Shown here: positions 1 to 7,229 of the stretch, piece after piece
How positions within the stretch are numbered: the stretch's first letter is position 1
How the letters are laid out: each line of letters opens with the position of its first letter
Assembly: GCA_020881085.1 (NCBI GenBank)
Contig: JAJIYR010000036.1
Location: forward strand, 1-9,806
Direction: 5' to 3'
Origin: Rickettsia endosymbiont of Bryobia graminum
GTDB lineage: Bacteria > Pseudomonadota > Alphaproteobacteria > Rickettsiales > Rickettsiaceae
Length of the DNA: 9,806 bases
Notes under the pieces: generated by a model
What the model was told of the DNA's origin: nothing
Database searches by the model: none
Seen by the model: the letters and a program-made list of their open reading frames with translations, nothing else
Program-made: the position numbers and the translations under genes

Positions 1-77
1 ATGCGTCCGTCTCGTTCTGTCTTATGACGTTCCTTCAACTTCTCTCTTTGTTCTTCTGTCAATACATTCTTACTCAC
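1..77 (-). CDS. IS630-type transposase, N-terminal fragment cut by window edge
   Basis: The minus strand reads from a GTG at 77-75 and stays open to the window edge, giving 25 residues that begin MSKNVLTEEQREKLKERHK and continue with a basic stretch. From memory this matches the N-terminus of IS630/Tc1-mariner-type transposases common in Rickettsia; no search was run. An AGGA lies a few bases upstream of the GTG, and an in-frame TAG just before it limits the start to GTG or the preceding ATT. The helix-turn-helix and DDE catalytic domains would lie outside the window, so whether the element is intact cannot be judged. It lies downstream of nuoM in the same direction. Confidence 0.6.
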   Translation of the reverse strand, partial: MSKNVLTEEQREKLKERHKTERDGR

Positions 78-427
78 AATGTCCTAAACTCTACAATAGC
101 TCTCCTATCTTTGCAACCCTTCATTTACGAACAGTATATAATCCTCCTATTATTTCTATATTAATTAAAGTAAGATAATTTGATAGAATCAAAGATTTCT
201 ATATTTTCTGATACAGAACTTAAGAAAAATTATGATAAGAGCTTAAGTATAATTAAAATATCCCCTATAATTTAATTACAACTGGTTTTAGTAATTATTT
301 CTAGGTAATATTTGATATTTTTTTATAAATAAAAGAATTGACTTGGCTTTTTGTGCTAAATAACTTTCAATATTTATACTAATATTCACTAAAATCTTTA
401 ATTTAGTAACTATTAGTATACTATTTA
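78..427. other. AT-rich intergenic spacer between nuoM and the IS
   Basis: This 350-base stretch holds no convincing gene on either strand. The part next to the transposase (about 100-120) may be the terminal region of the insertion sequence, but the other end is outside the window, so no inverted repeat can be matched. Small hairpins are visible: arms 183-190 and 194-202 with one bulged base, and arms 273-279 and 291-297 of 7 bp. A longer one at 375-420 is listed separately. No nuoN remnant was recognised here, although nuoN follows nuoM in many proteobacterial nuo operons. Confidence 0.6.
375..420 (-). terminator. Stem-loop just downstream of nuoM, possible 3' end signal
   Basis: A 10-bp perfect outer stem (375-384 with 411-420) encloses a 3x3 internal loop and a 6-bp inner stem (388-393 with 402-407) with an 8-base loop. 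It starts 7 bases after the nuoM stop codon. It is almost all A/T, and the bases that follow on the minus strand are not a U run, so it does not look like a classical intrinsic terminator. It could instead protect the 3' end of the transcript or be a degenerate insertion scar. Confidence 0.4.
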
Positions 428-1915
428 CTAATTAGAAAATACTTGTAACAAATTATGCACTGATGAATCAAACATTTTAAGTATAATATTTGGTTTTAAA
501 CCTAAATATATTATCAAGAAACAGAGAGGAACTATTGCAAATATTTCATACAAATACAAATCTCTTAAATCTCTAACATTATGATTAGTAATCTCTCCTA
601 ACATAACATTTTTATATAATTTTAACATATATACCGCTCCAAGAATAATACCCAAAGCAGCAATACAACTCGATATTATACTATATTTATAGATACCAAA
701 TATACTAAAAAACTCACCTACAAAACCGCTAGTACCTGGTAACCCTATAGAGGCAAGCATTGATATCATAAAGAAAACAGCAAGCACTGGCATTTTACTT
801 GCAACTCCACCAAACTTAGCTATCTCCTTAGTGTGCATTCTATCGTATAATGCACCAACTATTAAGAATAAGGCTGATGCTACAATACCATGACTAATCA
901 TTTGGAATAATGCTCCATTGATTCCTTCTTCTGTTAGACTGAAAATACCTGCTGTTACATAACCCATATGAGCTATTGATGAGTAAGCTATCATCTTTTT
1001 CATATCTTGCTGCGCAAGGGCTACAAGAGAACCATATATTATAGCAATAATACTAAGTATTATTATATAATAGGCAAATTCTTGAGAAACGTTGGGGAAT
1101 ATTGGTAATAATATTCTTAAGAAACCATAAGCACCAAGTTTTAGTAATATTCCTGCTAAAATAACTGACCCTGCAGTTGGAGCTTGCACGTGGGCATCAG
1201 GAAGCCATGTATGAAATGGTAGCATTGGAATTTTTATCGCAAAGGCAATAAAAATCGCTAACCATAGAATTTTTTGTGTTACTACTGAATATGAAGATAC
1301 TAAATCAGGTAAAGCAGTAATATCAAAACTACCAGATTGACTATACATATACATTAGTGATAACAAGAAAAAGACAGAACCGAAAAATGTATATAAGAAA
1401 AATTTTAAAGCAGCGTAAACCCTATTTTCTCCACCCCAAATTCCTATGATAATATACATAGGGATTAATATTATTTCAAAAAATAAATAGAATAACAATA
1501 GATTGATTGAAGCAAATGCTCCTATACAAAAAGATTCAATTAATAAAAAACATAGCAAAAATTCCTTTATATATTTTTTTATTGTAAAAATACTGGCTAT
1601 TATACAAATCAGGGTTAATAAAGATGTTAAGACGATAAATAATATAGAAATACCATCAACTCCTACATAAAATTCAAGACCTATAGCTTTAATCCAACTA
1701 TATCGCTCTACAAATTGGTAAGATGCTGACGTTTTATCAAATTTAAGCAATAAATAAAAAGTAGCTATAAAAGTAAGAACAGAACTTAATATAGCAACAT
1801 ACATTGCATAAACTTGCTTGTTAGGAGATTTACTTTGTCCAACAAAGAGTAAAATATATAATGCACTTAATAATGGCAGATAAATAGTTATTGATAAAAT
1901 TGGTAACTCTAACAT
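428..1915 (-). CDS. nuoM: NADH-quinone oxidoreductase subunit M
   Basis: NuoM is one of the three antiporter-like membrane subunits of respiratory complex I and carries one proton channel. The 495-residue product is the normal family length (E. coli about 509) and is built of hydrophobic helices throughout. The expected charged residues are present: E147 in the helix containing YLFFEIILIP, K228 in the AFAIKIPMLPFHTWLPDAH block, K259 in the following helix, and E401 in the GTSGFVGEF segment; these correspond to the channel residues E144, K234, K265 and E407 of E. coli. The ATG at 1915 lies 8 bases after the nuoL stop. An AGG overlapping that stop is well placed as a ribosome site. It is the last gene of the run. 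The usual next gene, nuoN, is absent. Confidence 0.97.
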   Translation of the reverse strand: MLELPILSITIYLPLLSALYILLFVGQSKSPNKQVYAMYVAILSSVLTFIATFYLLLKFDKTSASYQFVERYSWIKAIGLEFYVGVDGISILFIVLTSLLTLICIIASIFTIKKYIKEFLLCFLLIESFCIGAFASINLLLFYLFFEIILIPMYIIIGIWGGENRVYAALKFFLYTFFGSVFFLLSLMYMYSQSGSFDITALPDLVSSYSVVTQKILWLAIFIAFAIKIPMLPFHTWLPDAHVQAPTAGSVILAGILLKLGAYGFLRILLPIFPNVSQEFAYYIIILSIIAIIYGSLVALAQQDMKKMIAYSSIAHMGYVTAGIFSLTEEGINGALFQMISHGIVASALFLIVGALYDRMHTKEIAKFGGVASKMPVLAVFFMISMLASIGLPGTSGFVGEFFSIFGIYKYSIISSCIAALGIILGAVYMLKLYKNVMLGEITNHNVRDLRDLYLYEIFAIVPLCFLIIYLGLKPNIILKMFDSSVHNLLQVFSN

Positions 1916-1923
1916 ACTTATAC

Positions 1924-3846
1924 CTAAACCATTTTATACATAAAATTCAATATAAAGAAAGTAATACAAATCACCATAAATACAGCAATATATAAAGTAT
2001 AATTAAATATATCGCCTGTTTGTAATTTACTAACTACTGTACTAAAATAATTTGTAGTACTAGCAAAACCATTAGGACCAAAACGATCAATAAATCTTTG
2101 ATCAATCATATTAAATAATTTACTTACTTTATCTAATGGTTTTATAAAAATAAAATTATATATTTCATCAAAATAATATTTATTTAATAATAATTTCTTG
2201 ATAAAATTAATTTGTCCTTTTTCCTTATTTTTCTTATATAGGCAAATTCCCCAAATAATACCAATTATTCCGACAATAAGTGGTAATAACTGGATATAAA
2301 ATGGCGGATGAATAGCTAGTTTTTTATAAATATGGATATTAAAGATACTATCTACAAAATAACCATTTGGTTTATCCATCGATAATATATAGTAACCTAC
2401 CATTCCAGAACAAAAACTGCCTAAGATTAATAGACTTAAAGGAAAATTCATAATTTTAGGCGATTCATGGACATGCTCAAAATCTTCTTGACTCAAACGT
2501 GTTTCTCCGTGAAATACTAACATAATGATTTTCATAGAGTAAATAGCTGTAAGTATAGCTACTATAATACCGATAGTAAAAACTACCGTTCCTACCCCCC
2601 CACTAATATAAGCTAATTCTAAAATTGCATCTTTTGAATAAAAACCAGCGAGTGGATAAATACCTATTAAAGCTAAAGAGCCTATCAAGAAATTACAATA
2701 AGTAAATGGCATCTTCTCTTTAATCCCACCGATTTTAGTAATATCTTGCTCGTGGCAAGCATGAATTACACTACCTGCTGATAAGAATAATAAAGCTTTA
2801 AAAAATGCATGAGTTACTAAGTGAAAGACTCCAGCATTATACGCAGACACACCACAAGCAAGGAACATATAACCAAGTTGGCTACATGTAGAATAAGCAA
2901 TTATTTTCTTAATATCATTTTGCATTACTGCAATAGTTGCAGCAAATAAGCAGGTTATACCGCCAATTATCGCAATAAATTGCAGTACACATGTACTATA
3001 TTCAAATAAATATGAACATCTAGCTACTAAAAATACTCCTGCTGTTACCATAGTTGCAGCATGAATAAGAGCTGAAACTGGTGTTGGTCCTTCCATTGCG
3101 TCTGGCAACCATACATGCAAACCAATTTGAGCAGATTTCCCCATACATCCTAGGAATAATAGCATACATGCAATATCAATTATTGATATTTTTAAACCTA
3201 ATAGATTATATTTTACATTAGATAATGATTCAGCTTTATTAAAGACCGTAGAAAAATCTGCCGCTTGAAAGTAAATCATTATAGTAATAATCCCTAAAAT
3301 AAAGGCAAAATCACCTATTCTATTTACAACAAAAGCTTTAATTGCCGCCTTATTTGCCAATTCTTTTTTATACCAAAAACCAATTAATAAATATGAACAT
3401 AATCCTACTCCTTCCCAACCAAAAAATAACTGCAAGAAATTGTCAGCTGATACTAAAGCAAGCATAAAGAAAGTAAATAATGAGAGAAAAGATAGGAATT
3501 TATTAATCCCTTCATCATTTTCCATGTAACCTAAAGAATAAACATGAACAACGGCTGAAATCATCGTTACAACTATACACATGATAGCTGTTAATTGGTC
3601 AATATAGATAGCCCAATATATTTGAATATTAGAAATAACTAACCATTTAGCTAAGATAATATGAATTATTTTATTATTTATTCCACAATTATAAAATATT
3701 AGTAGTGATAACAAGGCAGATAAAACTATAGCTCCTGAAGAAATTATTGATGCCTGCCTCTTTGTAAGACAATTCCCAAACAAACCGTTAATGATACTAG
3801 AAATTAACGGTAACATAATCATTAATGTTGCAGAATTAGTTATCAT
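1924..3846 (-). CDS. nuoL: NADH-quinone oxidoreductase subunit L
   Basis: NuoL is the distal antiporter-like subunit of complex I and carries the long lateral helix that runs along the membrane arm. At 640 residues it is slightly longer than E. coli NuoL (613), within the normal range. The N-terminal domain contains the family blocks [20 protein letters not shown] with E145 and [19 protein letters not shown] with K237. The second part contains [11 protein letters not shown] with K350 and GFYSKDAIL with K405, matching E. coli E144, K229, K342 and K399. The C-terminal third is less conserved and ends in a hydrophobic anchor. The start is 11 bases after the nuoK stop, which is a tandem TAG TAG. 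An AAGGA lies within the last nuoK codons but is rather far from the ATG, suggesting translational coupling. Confidence 0.97.
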   Translation of the reverse strand: MITNSATLMIMLPLISSIINGLFGNCLTKRQASIISSGAIVLSALLSLLIFYNCGINNKIIHIILAKWLVISNIQIYWAIYIDQLTAIMCIVVTMISAVVHVYSLGYMENDEGINKFLSFLSLFTFFMLALVSADNFLQLFFGWEGVGLCSYLLIGFWYKKELANKAAIKAFVVNRIGDFAFILGIITIMIYFQAADFSTVFNKAESLSNVKYNLLGLKISIIDIACMLLFLGCMGKSAQIGLHVWLPDAMEGPTPVSALIHAATMVTAGVFLVARCSYLFEYSTCVLQFIAIIGGITCLFAATIAVMQNDIKKIIAYSTCSQLGYMFLACGVSAYNAGVFHLVTHAFFKALLFLSAGSVIHACHEQDITKIGGIKEKMPFTYCNFLIGSLALIGIYPLAGFYSKDAILELAYISGGVGTVVFTIGIIVAILTAIYSMKIIMLVFHGETRLSQEDFEHVHESPKIMNFPLSLLILGSFCSGMVGYYILSMDKPNGYFVDSIFNIHIYKKLAIHPPFYIQLLPLIVGIIGIIWGICLYKKNKEKGQINFIKKLLLNKYYFDEIYNFIFIKPLDKVSKLFNMIDQRFIDRFGPNGFASTTNYFSTVVSKLQTGDIFNYTLYIAVFMVICITFFILNFMYKMV

Positions 3847-3857
3847 ATTGTTTTCTA

Positions 3858-4172
3858 CTATCCTTTCATTTGGTTAGCGTCTGCTAATTCTATAGACCCT
3901 TTATTCCTAAAATATACTATTAATATTGCAAGTCCTATTGAAGTTTCGGCAGCTGCAATAGTTAAAATTAATATACTAAAAACTTGCCCTGATATTTCAC
4001 TATTATAGCTTGAAAAGGCTACAAAATTTATATTTACGGCTAATAACATTAATTCAATAGACATTAAAATTGTTATGACATTTTTACGATGCAAAAATAG
4101 CCCTACCATTCCTATAGTAAAGATTAAAGCAGATAAAATTAAATAATGTTCTAAAGTAATATTATTATTCAT
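3858..4172 (-). CDS. nuoK: NADH-quinone oxidoreductase subunit K
   Basis: NuoK is a three-helix membrane subunit of complex I, related to MrpC, which helps form a proton path. The 104-residue product has the expected three hydrophobic segments (about 9-27, 32-53 and 64-87). The two membrane glutamates essential in E. coli (E36 and E72) correspond to E40 in [11 protein letters not shown] and E76 in [11 protein letters not shown]. The ATG at 4172 lies inside the end of nuoJ, an 8-base overlap. A GAAGGA seven bases upstream is the clearest ribosome site among the nuo genes here. The length and motifs are normal, and nothing suggests damage. Confidence 0.97.
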   Translation of the reverse strand: MNNNITLEHYLILSALIFTIGMVGLFLHRKNVITILMSIELMLLAVNINFVAFSSYNSEISGQVFSILILTIAAAETSIGLAILIVYFRNKGSIELADANQMKG

Positions 4173-4779
4173 ATTTAATTCCTTCTACTCCATCATGTAA
4201 TTTAGGTGTAACCATTAATATAGAATTCTCTTTGTTACTGCTATTTTGCTTGCTAATATCTTGCCTTTTTACTTCTTTACGATGCTTTACGGTTAGAACA
4301 ACACAAGAAATCATTGCTACAAATAGAATAATACCTGCCATTTGAAATGGTAAAATAAAATCAGTATATAATACTGAACCTATTGCTTTTGTATTACTAA
4401 TATTTACGGCAATAGGAAAATTGTTATACTCAAAATTAATATTTTTTGTTCCAAGCAAAATAATCAAGATAAAATCAATAAACATAATTAGAGCTATAGA
4501 GACACTAATAATTAGGTTTTTCTTAAATTGCTCAATAGCATAAATAATATGTGTATCAAGCATCATTATTACAAAGAGAAATAATACTGCAATAGCTCCA
4601 ACATAAATTACAACTAGCATCATTGCTATAAATTCTGCTCCTAGCAAAATCATTAAACCTGAAGCATTACAGAAACTAAAAATTAGCCATAAAACAGAAT
4701 ATACCGGATTCCTGCTAACAACTACCAAGCAGCTGCTAACAACCATTAATCCAGCAAATAAATAAAAAAATAGTTCCAT
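4165..4779 (-). CDS. nuoJ: NADH-quinone oxidoreductase subunit J
   Basis: NuoJ is the five-helix membrane subunit of complex I whose third helix takes part in coupling quinone reduction to proton movement. The 204-residue product has the family signature around 54-74, [19 protein letters not shown], including Y59, the counterpart of the conserved tyrosine of E. coli NuoJ. A further hydrophobic helix follows at about 143-163. The C-terminal tail (about 166-204) is polar and poorly conserved. The ATG at 4779 has no recognisable ribosome site. It is preceded by about 100 bases of repeat and AT-rich DNA, unlike the other membrane subunits, which follow their neighbours directly. It is the first gene of the J-K-L-M block and may have its own promoter. 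Confidence 0.96.
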   Translation of the reverse strand: MELFFYLFAGLMVVSSCLVVVSRNPVYSVLWLIFSFCNASGLMILLGAEFIAMMLVVIYVGAIAVLFLFVIMMLDTHIIYAIEQFKKNLIISVSIALIMFIDFILIILLGTKNINFEYNNFPIAVNISNTKAIGSVLYTDFILPFQMAGIILFVAMISCVVLTVKHRKEVKRQDISKQNSSNKENSILMVTPKLHDGVEGIKYE

Positions 4780-4799
4780 AGTAAATTAATATATATTTA

Positions 4800-4828
4800 T
4801 TTATAAGAATATAACATTACTTCGTCAT
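4800..4828 (-). promoter_or_regulatory. Candidate sigma-70 promoter for nuoJKLM
   Basis: On the minus strand ATGACG (4828-4823) is followed after exactly 17 bases by TATAAA (4805-4800), giving 4 of 6 and 5 of 6 matches to the consensus boxes. Transcription would start near 4793, leaving a leader of about 13 bases without a ribosome site. The -35 box lies in the outer end of a palindromic repeat. In DNA this AT-rich such matches arise easily by chance, so this is only a candidate. Confidence 0.35.
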
Positions 4829-4865
4829 GGCGAACGATTGCTAAAACAATCGCGTAGTTATCCAG
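4821..4865. repeat. Short dispersed repeat with hairpin, Rickettsia-type
   Basis: The stretch beginning TTCGTCATGGCGA contains a perfect 6-bp hairpin, cgattg (4835-4840) with caatcg (4847-4852), loop of six. Read on the minus strand, its tail resembles the TGGATTGC...GCAATGACG ends of dispersed repeats in rickettsial genomes. This resemblance is from memory, not a search. It is more GC-rich than the flanking DNA and lies directly beside the next palindrome. Confidence 0.5.
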
Positions 4866-4879
4866 TTTTCTATACAGCA

Positions 4880-4936
4880 GTCATTCCGAACTTGATTCAG
4901 AATCTAAAGAAGATGCAGAAACAAGCTCAGCATGAC
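4880..4936. repeat. RPE-like palindromic repeat
   Basis: An imperfect palindrome has left arm 4881-4898 (tcattccgaacttgattc) and right arm 4918-4935 (gaaacaagctcagcatga), pairing at 14 of 18 positions, with a further G-C pair at 4880/4936. The 19-base middle contains GAATCT, which also occurs in the second repeat at 5483-5540. The TCATTCCG...CATGACA layout is typical of palindromic elements in Rickettsia and other alphaproteobacteria. On the minus strand it forms the 3' part of a small open frame (4881-5009). Confidence 0.7.
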
Positions 4937-5009
4937 ACGTTTGACGCTTCTGGATGGCAACAATACTAACACTCTCGCCATTACGGTTAATAATAATTTC
5001 TATTTCCAT
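4881..5009 (-). CDS. Small hypothetical protein, 42 residues, repeat-derived C-terminus
   Basis: I do not recognise this gene. The frame runs from an ATG at 5009 to a TGA at 4883-4881 and gives 42 residues. Residues 1-23 (MEIEIIINRNGESVSIVAIQ then KRQ) look like ordinary protein with a beta-prone start. From about residue 24 the frame is encoded by the palindromic repeat and reads CHAELVSASSLDSESSSE, a peptide style seen wherever such repeats are translated. A strong AGGTGGA sits 7-8 bases before the ATG, the best ribosome site in the non-nuo block, which favours real translation. The frame starts 39 bases after the VOC stop. The simplest reading is a small gene whose original 3' end was replaced or extended by a repeat insertion. 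A chance frame remains possible. Confidence 0.45.
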   Translation of the reverse strand: MEIEIIINRNGESVSIVAIQKRQTCHAELVSASSLDSESSSE

Positions 5010-5048
5010 CTAATAATCCACCTACAATAACTCTATCAGTAGATAGTC

Positions 5049-5441
5049 TTATCCTTTATAATCATGCATACAAGCTTCGATTCTCCAACCATTAGGATCA
5101 ATAATAAATGCACCATAATAACCAGGATGATATTCTGGTCTAATACCAGGTATTCCGTTATCTTTACCGCCGTTTTGAATGCATTCCTGATACCATTTAT
5201 TTACTGAATCAACATCTGGTGCTAAAAAGCTAAAATGGACACCTTTTGCTTTGCCAATTTCTTCGTTTTCACCTCTTCCTTCAGTGCTGATCCAGAAAGA
5301 TGGCTTGCTATCCTTTCCATAACCATCTACATAACCACCAATTTCCACTACTCTATCATAACCTAATGTTTTTAAAGTTTTATCATAAAACCCTAAACTT
5401 TCTTTATAATCTTTAACAGCTATTGAAATATGATCTATCAT
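5049..5441 (-). CDS. VOC family protein (glyoxalase/bleomycin-resistance/dioxygenase fold)
   Basis: The 130-residue product has the length and pattern of a single-subunit VOC protein with two beta-alpha-beta-beta-beta modules. It opens with IDHISIAVKDYKESLGFYD and carries GVHFSFLAPD near the middle and PGYYGAFIIDPNGWRIEAC near the end. H4, H69 and E122 occupy the usual metal-ligand positions, so a metal-dependent enzyme is likely. VOC members include glyoxalase I, dioxygenases and resistance proteins, and the substrate cannot be read from this sequence. No signal peptide is seen, so it should be cytosolic. It interrupts the nuo operon in the same direction, with AT-rich DNA and no clear ribosome site before its ATG. 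Repeats lie on both sides (4880-4936 and 5483-5540), which hints at acquisition or insertion. A direct role in complex I is not implied. Confidence 0.88.
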   Translation of the reverse strand: MIDHISIAVKDYKESLGFYDKTLKTLGYDRVVEIGGYVDGYGKDSKPSFWISTEGRGENEEIGKAKGVHFSFLAPDVDSVNKWYQECIQNGGKDNGIPGIRPEYHPGYYGAFIIDPNGWRIEACMHDYKG

Positions 5442-5482
5442 TTTATTTTTTTATTGTATCTTCAATTAACATAACAAATATA

Positions 5483-5540
5483 TCATTCCGGACGTAGCTC
5501 TAGAATCTATTAGAGATCCTGGAATAAATTTAGGATGACA
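5483..5540. repeat. Second RPE-like palindromic repeat
   Basis: This element begins TCATTCCGGACG and ends AGGATGACA, in the same orientation and with the same outer layout as the repeat at 4880-4936, and it shares the internal GAATCT. Its own pairing includes ctcta (5498-5502) with tagag (5511-5515), or alternatively atcct (5516-5520) with aggat (5532-5536). It lies 6 bases beyond the stop of the 54-residue frame and 41 bases upstream of the VOC start. It may fold in the transcript between nuoI and the VOC gene. Confidence 0.6.
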
Positions 5541-5546
5541 GATGTA

Positions 5547-5711
5547 TTACTCTGAACCTCGACCACCATAGCCAGAATTATCACTATATATAGCTCCTGA
5601 ATCCGCAGGAGAAGGAAATGCAGGTTGTAAGCTACCATCTACTACAATATCCATTTCAGGAAGAAATAGTTTAAAAAATTTATTATCACCTAAATTAAAT
5701 AACCACATCAT
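5547..5711 (-). CDS. Small hypothetical protein, 54 residues, directly after nuoI
   Basis: I do not recognise this gene. The frame starts at ATG 5711, 7 bases after the nuoI stop, and ends with TAA at 5549-5547. A second ATG follows at once at 5708. The product begins MMWLFNLGDNKFFKLFLPEM, a hydrophobic and aromatic N-terminal part, then DIVVDGSLQPAFPSPADSG. It ends in a Gly/Ser/Tyr-rich acidic tail (SDNSGYGGRGSE). There is no cysteine or obvious metal site. An AGG overlapping the nuoI end could serve as a weak ribosome site. The DNA encoding residues about 34-39 contains a GC-rich hairpin, ctcctg (5594-5599) with caggag (5606-5611). The position and ordinary composition support a real small gene. 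A trimmed remnant of a longer one is also possible, since a repeat begins just after the stop. Confidence 0.5.
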   Translation of the reverse strand: MMWLFNLGDNKFFKLFLPEMDIVVDGSLQPAFPSPADSGAIYSDNSGYGGRGSE

Positions 5712-5718
5712 CTATCAA

Positions 5719-6210
5719 TTACCTATACTTATAATCATTCTTCAGCTTAACAGCCAATTCTTGTTCCCACATATCACCATTTCTTAATAATCTTTCCTTA
5801 TCATAGATTAATTCTTGATGAGTAAGGGTAGAAAACTCAAAATTTGGCCCTTCTACTATAGCGTCAACTGGGCAAGCCTCTTGACATAAACCACAATAAA
5901 TACATTTAGTCATATCAATATCATATCTAGTAGTACGCCTGCTGCCGTCCTCCCTTTCTTCTGCTTCAATAATAATTGCTTGAGCTGGACAAATTGCTTC
6001 ACATAATTTGCAAGCAATACAACGCTCTTCCCCATTAGCATAGCGCCTTAACGCATGCTCTCCTTTAAATCTAGGGCTAATTGGACCTTTTTCATAAGGG
6101 TAGTTTAAGGTTACTTTAGGTTTAAAAAAATATTTTAAGGTTAAGGCCATACCAGAAATTATTTCAAACAAAAAGAAAGATTTTATATAATTAATTATTC
6201 TCATCATCAT
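5719..6210 (-). CDS. nuoI: NADH-quinone oxidoreductase subunit I
   Basis: NuoI is the ferredoxin-like subunit of complex I that carries clusters N6a and N6b and passes electrons toward NuoB. The 163-residue length is typical of alphaproteobacteria and the mitochondrial TYKY subunit. Two complete 4Fe-4S motifs are visible: C64, C67, C70, C74 ([12 protein letters not shown]) and C103, C106, C109, C113 ([12 protein letters not shown]). The N-terminal 30 residues form an amphipathic segment that lies on the membrane, followed by [21 protein letters not shown], a family block. Three consecutive ATG codons start the frame. The first, at 6210, overlaps the nuoH stop as ATGA and is preferred. It ends 7 bases before a 54-residue frame rather than before nuoJ. 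Confidence 0.98.
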   Translation of the reverse strand: MMMRIINYIKSFFLFEIISGMALTLKYFFKPKVTLNYPYEKGPISPRFKGEHALRRYANGEERCIACKLCEAICPAQAIIIEAEEREDGSRRTTRYDIDMTKCIYCGLCQEACPVDAIVEGPNFEFSTLTHQELIYDKERLLRNGDMWEQELAVKLKNDYKYR

Positions 6211-7229
6211 ACCATATTGGGTAAATTACCTGTAAACATCAGAATAGTCGATAATAATATTACCCAAAATAAAGTAAACGGTAAAAAGACTTTCCAACCT
6301 AATCTCATTAACTGATCATAACGATACCTAGGCAAAGTACCTCTAATCCATAAAAAACAAAATAATAAAAAACCTACTTTTGAAACAAACCAAATAAACC
6401 CTGGTATGAAATTCAAGAATTTAAGACCAAAAGGTGGTAAATAGCCCCCTAAGAAAAATGTTGTAGTCATAGCGCTTACTAAGATCATATTAGCATATTC
6501 TCCTAGAAAAAATAAAGCAAACCCCATCGACGAATATTCAACATTATAACCAGCCACTAGTTCAGATTCAGCCTCTGCTAAATCAAAAGGTAATCTATTA
6601 GTTTCAGCAAGCACTGATATAAAAAATATTACTCCCATAGGTAGTAGCATTAAATCGACCCACCAAGGCAACAAGTGTTTTCTTTCTATAATCTCTGTAA
6701 GATTTAATGTTCCTGTTGTCAATAATACTGTAACTATTACTAATCCTATAGATACTTCATAAGAAATCATTTGAGCGGACGCTCTAATAGCTCCAAGGAA
6801 AGCATATTTTGAATTACTCGCCCAACCAGCTATAATTACTCCATATACACCTAACGAAGAAATTGCTAAAATATATAAAACACCAACATTAATGTTAGAA
6901 AGAACAATTCCTTTATCAAAAGGAATTACCGCCCAGCCAATTAAACTCAAAATGAAAGTAATCATAGGAGCTACAATAAATAATATTTTATCTGCTGGAT
7001 TTGGAATAATTGGTTCTTTAAATAGTAATTTAATAGCATCAGCTATTGGTTGCAATAACCCAAAAGGACCCGTTACATTTGGCCCTCTTCTAAGCTGAAT
7101 TAATCCTATTACTCTACGTTCGGCATAAGTAAGATAAGCAACACAAAGAAGTAACGGTATAGTAATACATAAAATTTTTAGGACTATAATAATTAAAGGT
7201 AATATATATTCACTTACAAAATCTATCAT
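6207..7229 (-). CDS. nuoH: NADH-quinone oxidoreductase subunit H
   Basis: NuoH (mitochondrial ND1) is the membrane subunit that forms the quinone entry chamber and links the two arms of complex I. The 340-residue product has eight or so hydrophobic helices. Family blocks occur in order: [16 protein letters not shown] (36-51), [15 protein letters not shown] (58-72), [20 protein letters not shown] (138-157), [20 protein letters not shown] (209-228) and [18 protein letters not shown] (296-313). The acidic residues E210-equivalent loop (AETNR, AEAESE) that line the quinone cavity are intact. The ATG at 7229 overlaps the nuoG stop as ATGA, so the two genes are likely translationally coupled. The length is close to the family norm and nothing is missing. 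Confidence 0.98.
   Translation of the reverse strand: MIDFVSEYILPLIIIVLKILCITIPLLLCVAYLTYAERRVIGLIQLRRGPNVTGPFGLLQPIADAIKLLFKEPIIPNPADKILFIVAPMITFILSLIGWAVIPFDKGIVLSNINVGVLYILAISSLGVYGVIIAGWASNSKYAFLGAIRASAQMISYEVSIGLVIVTVLLTTGTLNLTEIIERKHLLPWWVDLMLLPMGVIFFISVLAETNRLPFDLAEAESELVAGYNVEYSSMGFALFFLGEYANMILVSAMTTTFFLGGYLPPFGLKFLNFIPGFIWFVSKVGFLLFCFLWIRGTLPRYRYDQLMRLGWKVFLPFTLFWVILLSTILMFTGNLPNMV

Noticed and set aside
78..130. 16-residue frame starting MKGCKDRR with an AGGAGG-like site
   Set aside because: It is very short and overlaps the likely IS end and transposase leader; the ribosome-like site is probably coincidental.
4821..5540. Repeats considered as a CRISPR array
   Set aside because: There are only a few unlike palindromes with unequal spacing and a gene between them; no regular repeat-spacer pattern or cas gene is present.
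6892..7098. Plus-strand open frame of 68 codons
   Set aside because: It lies opposite nuoH, which has strong family motifs in the other strand. Its translation has no recognisable features.
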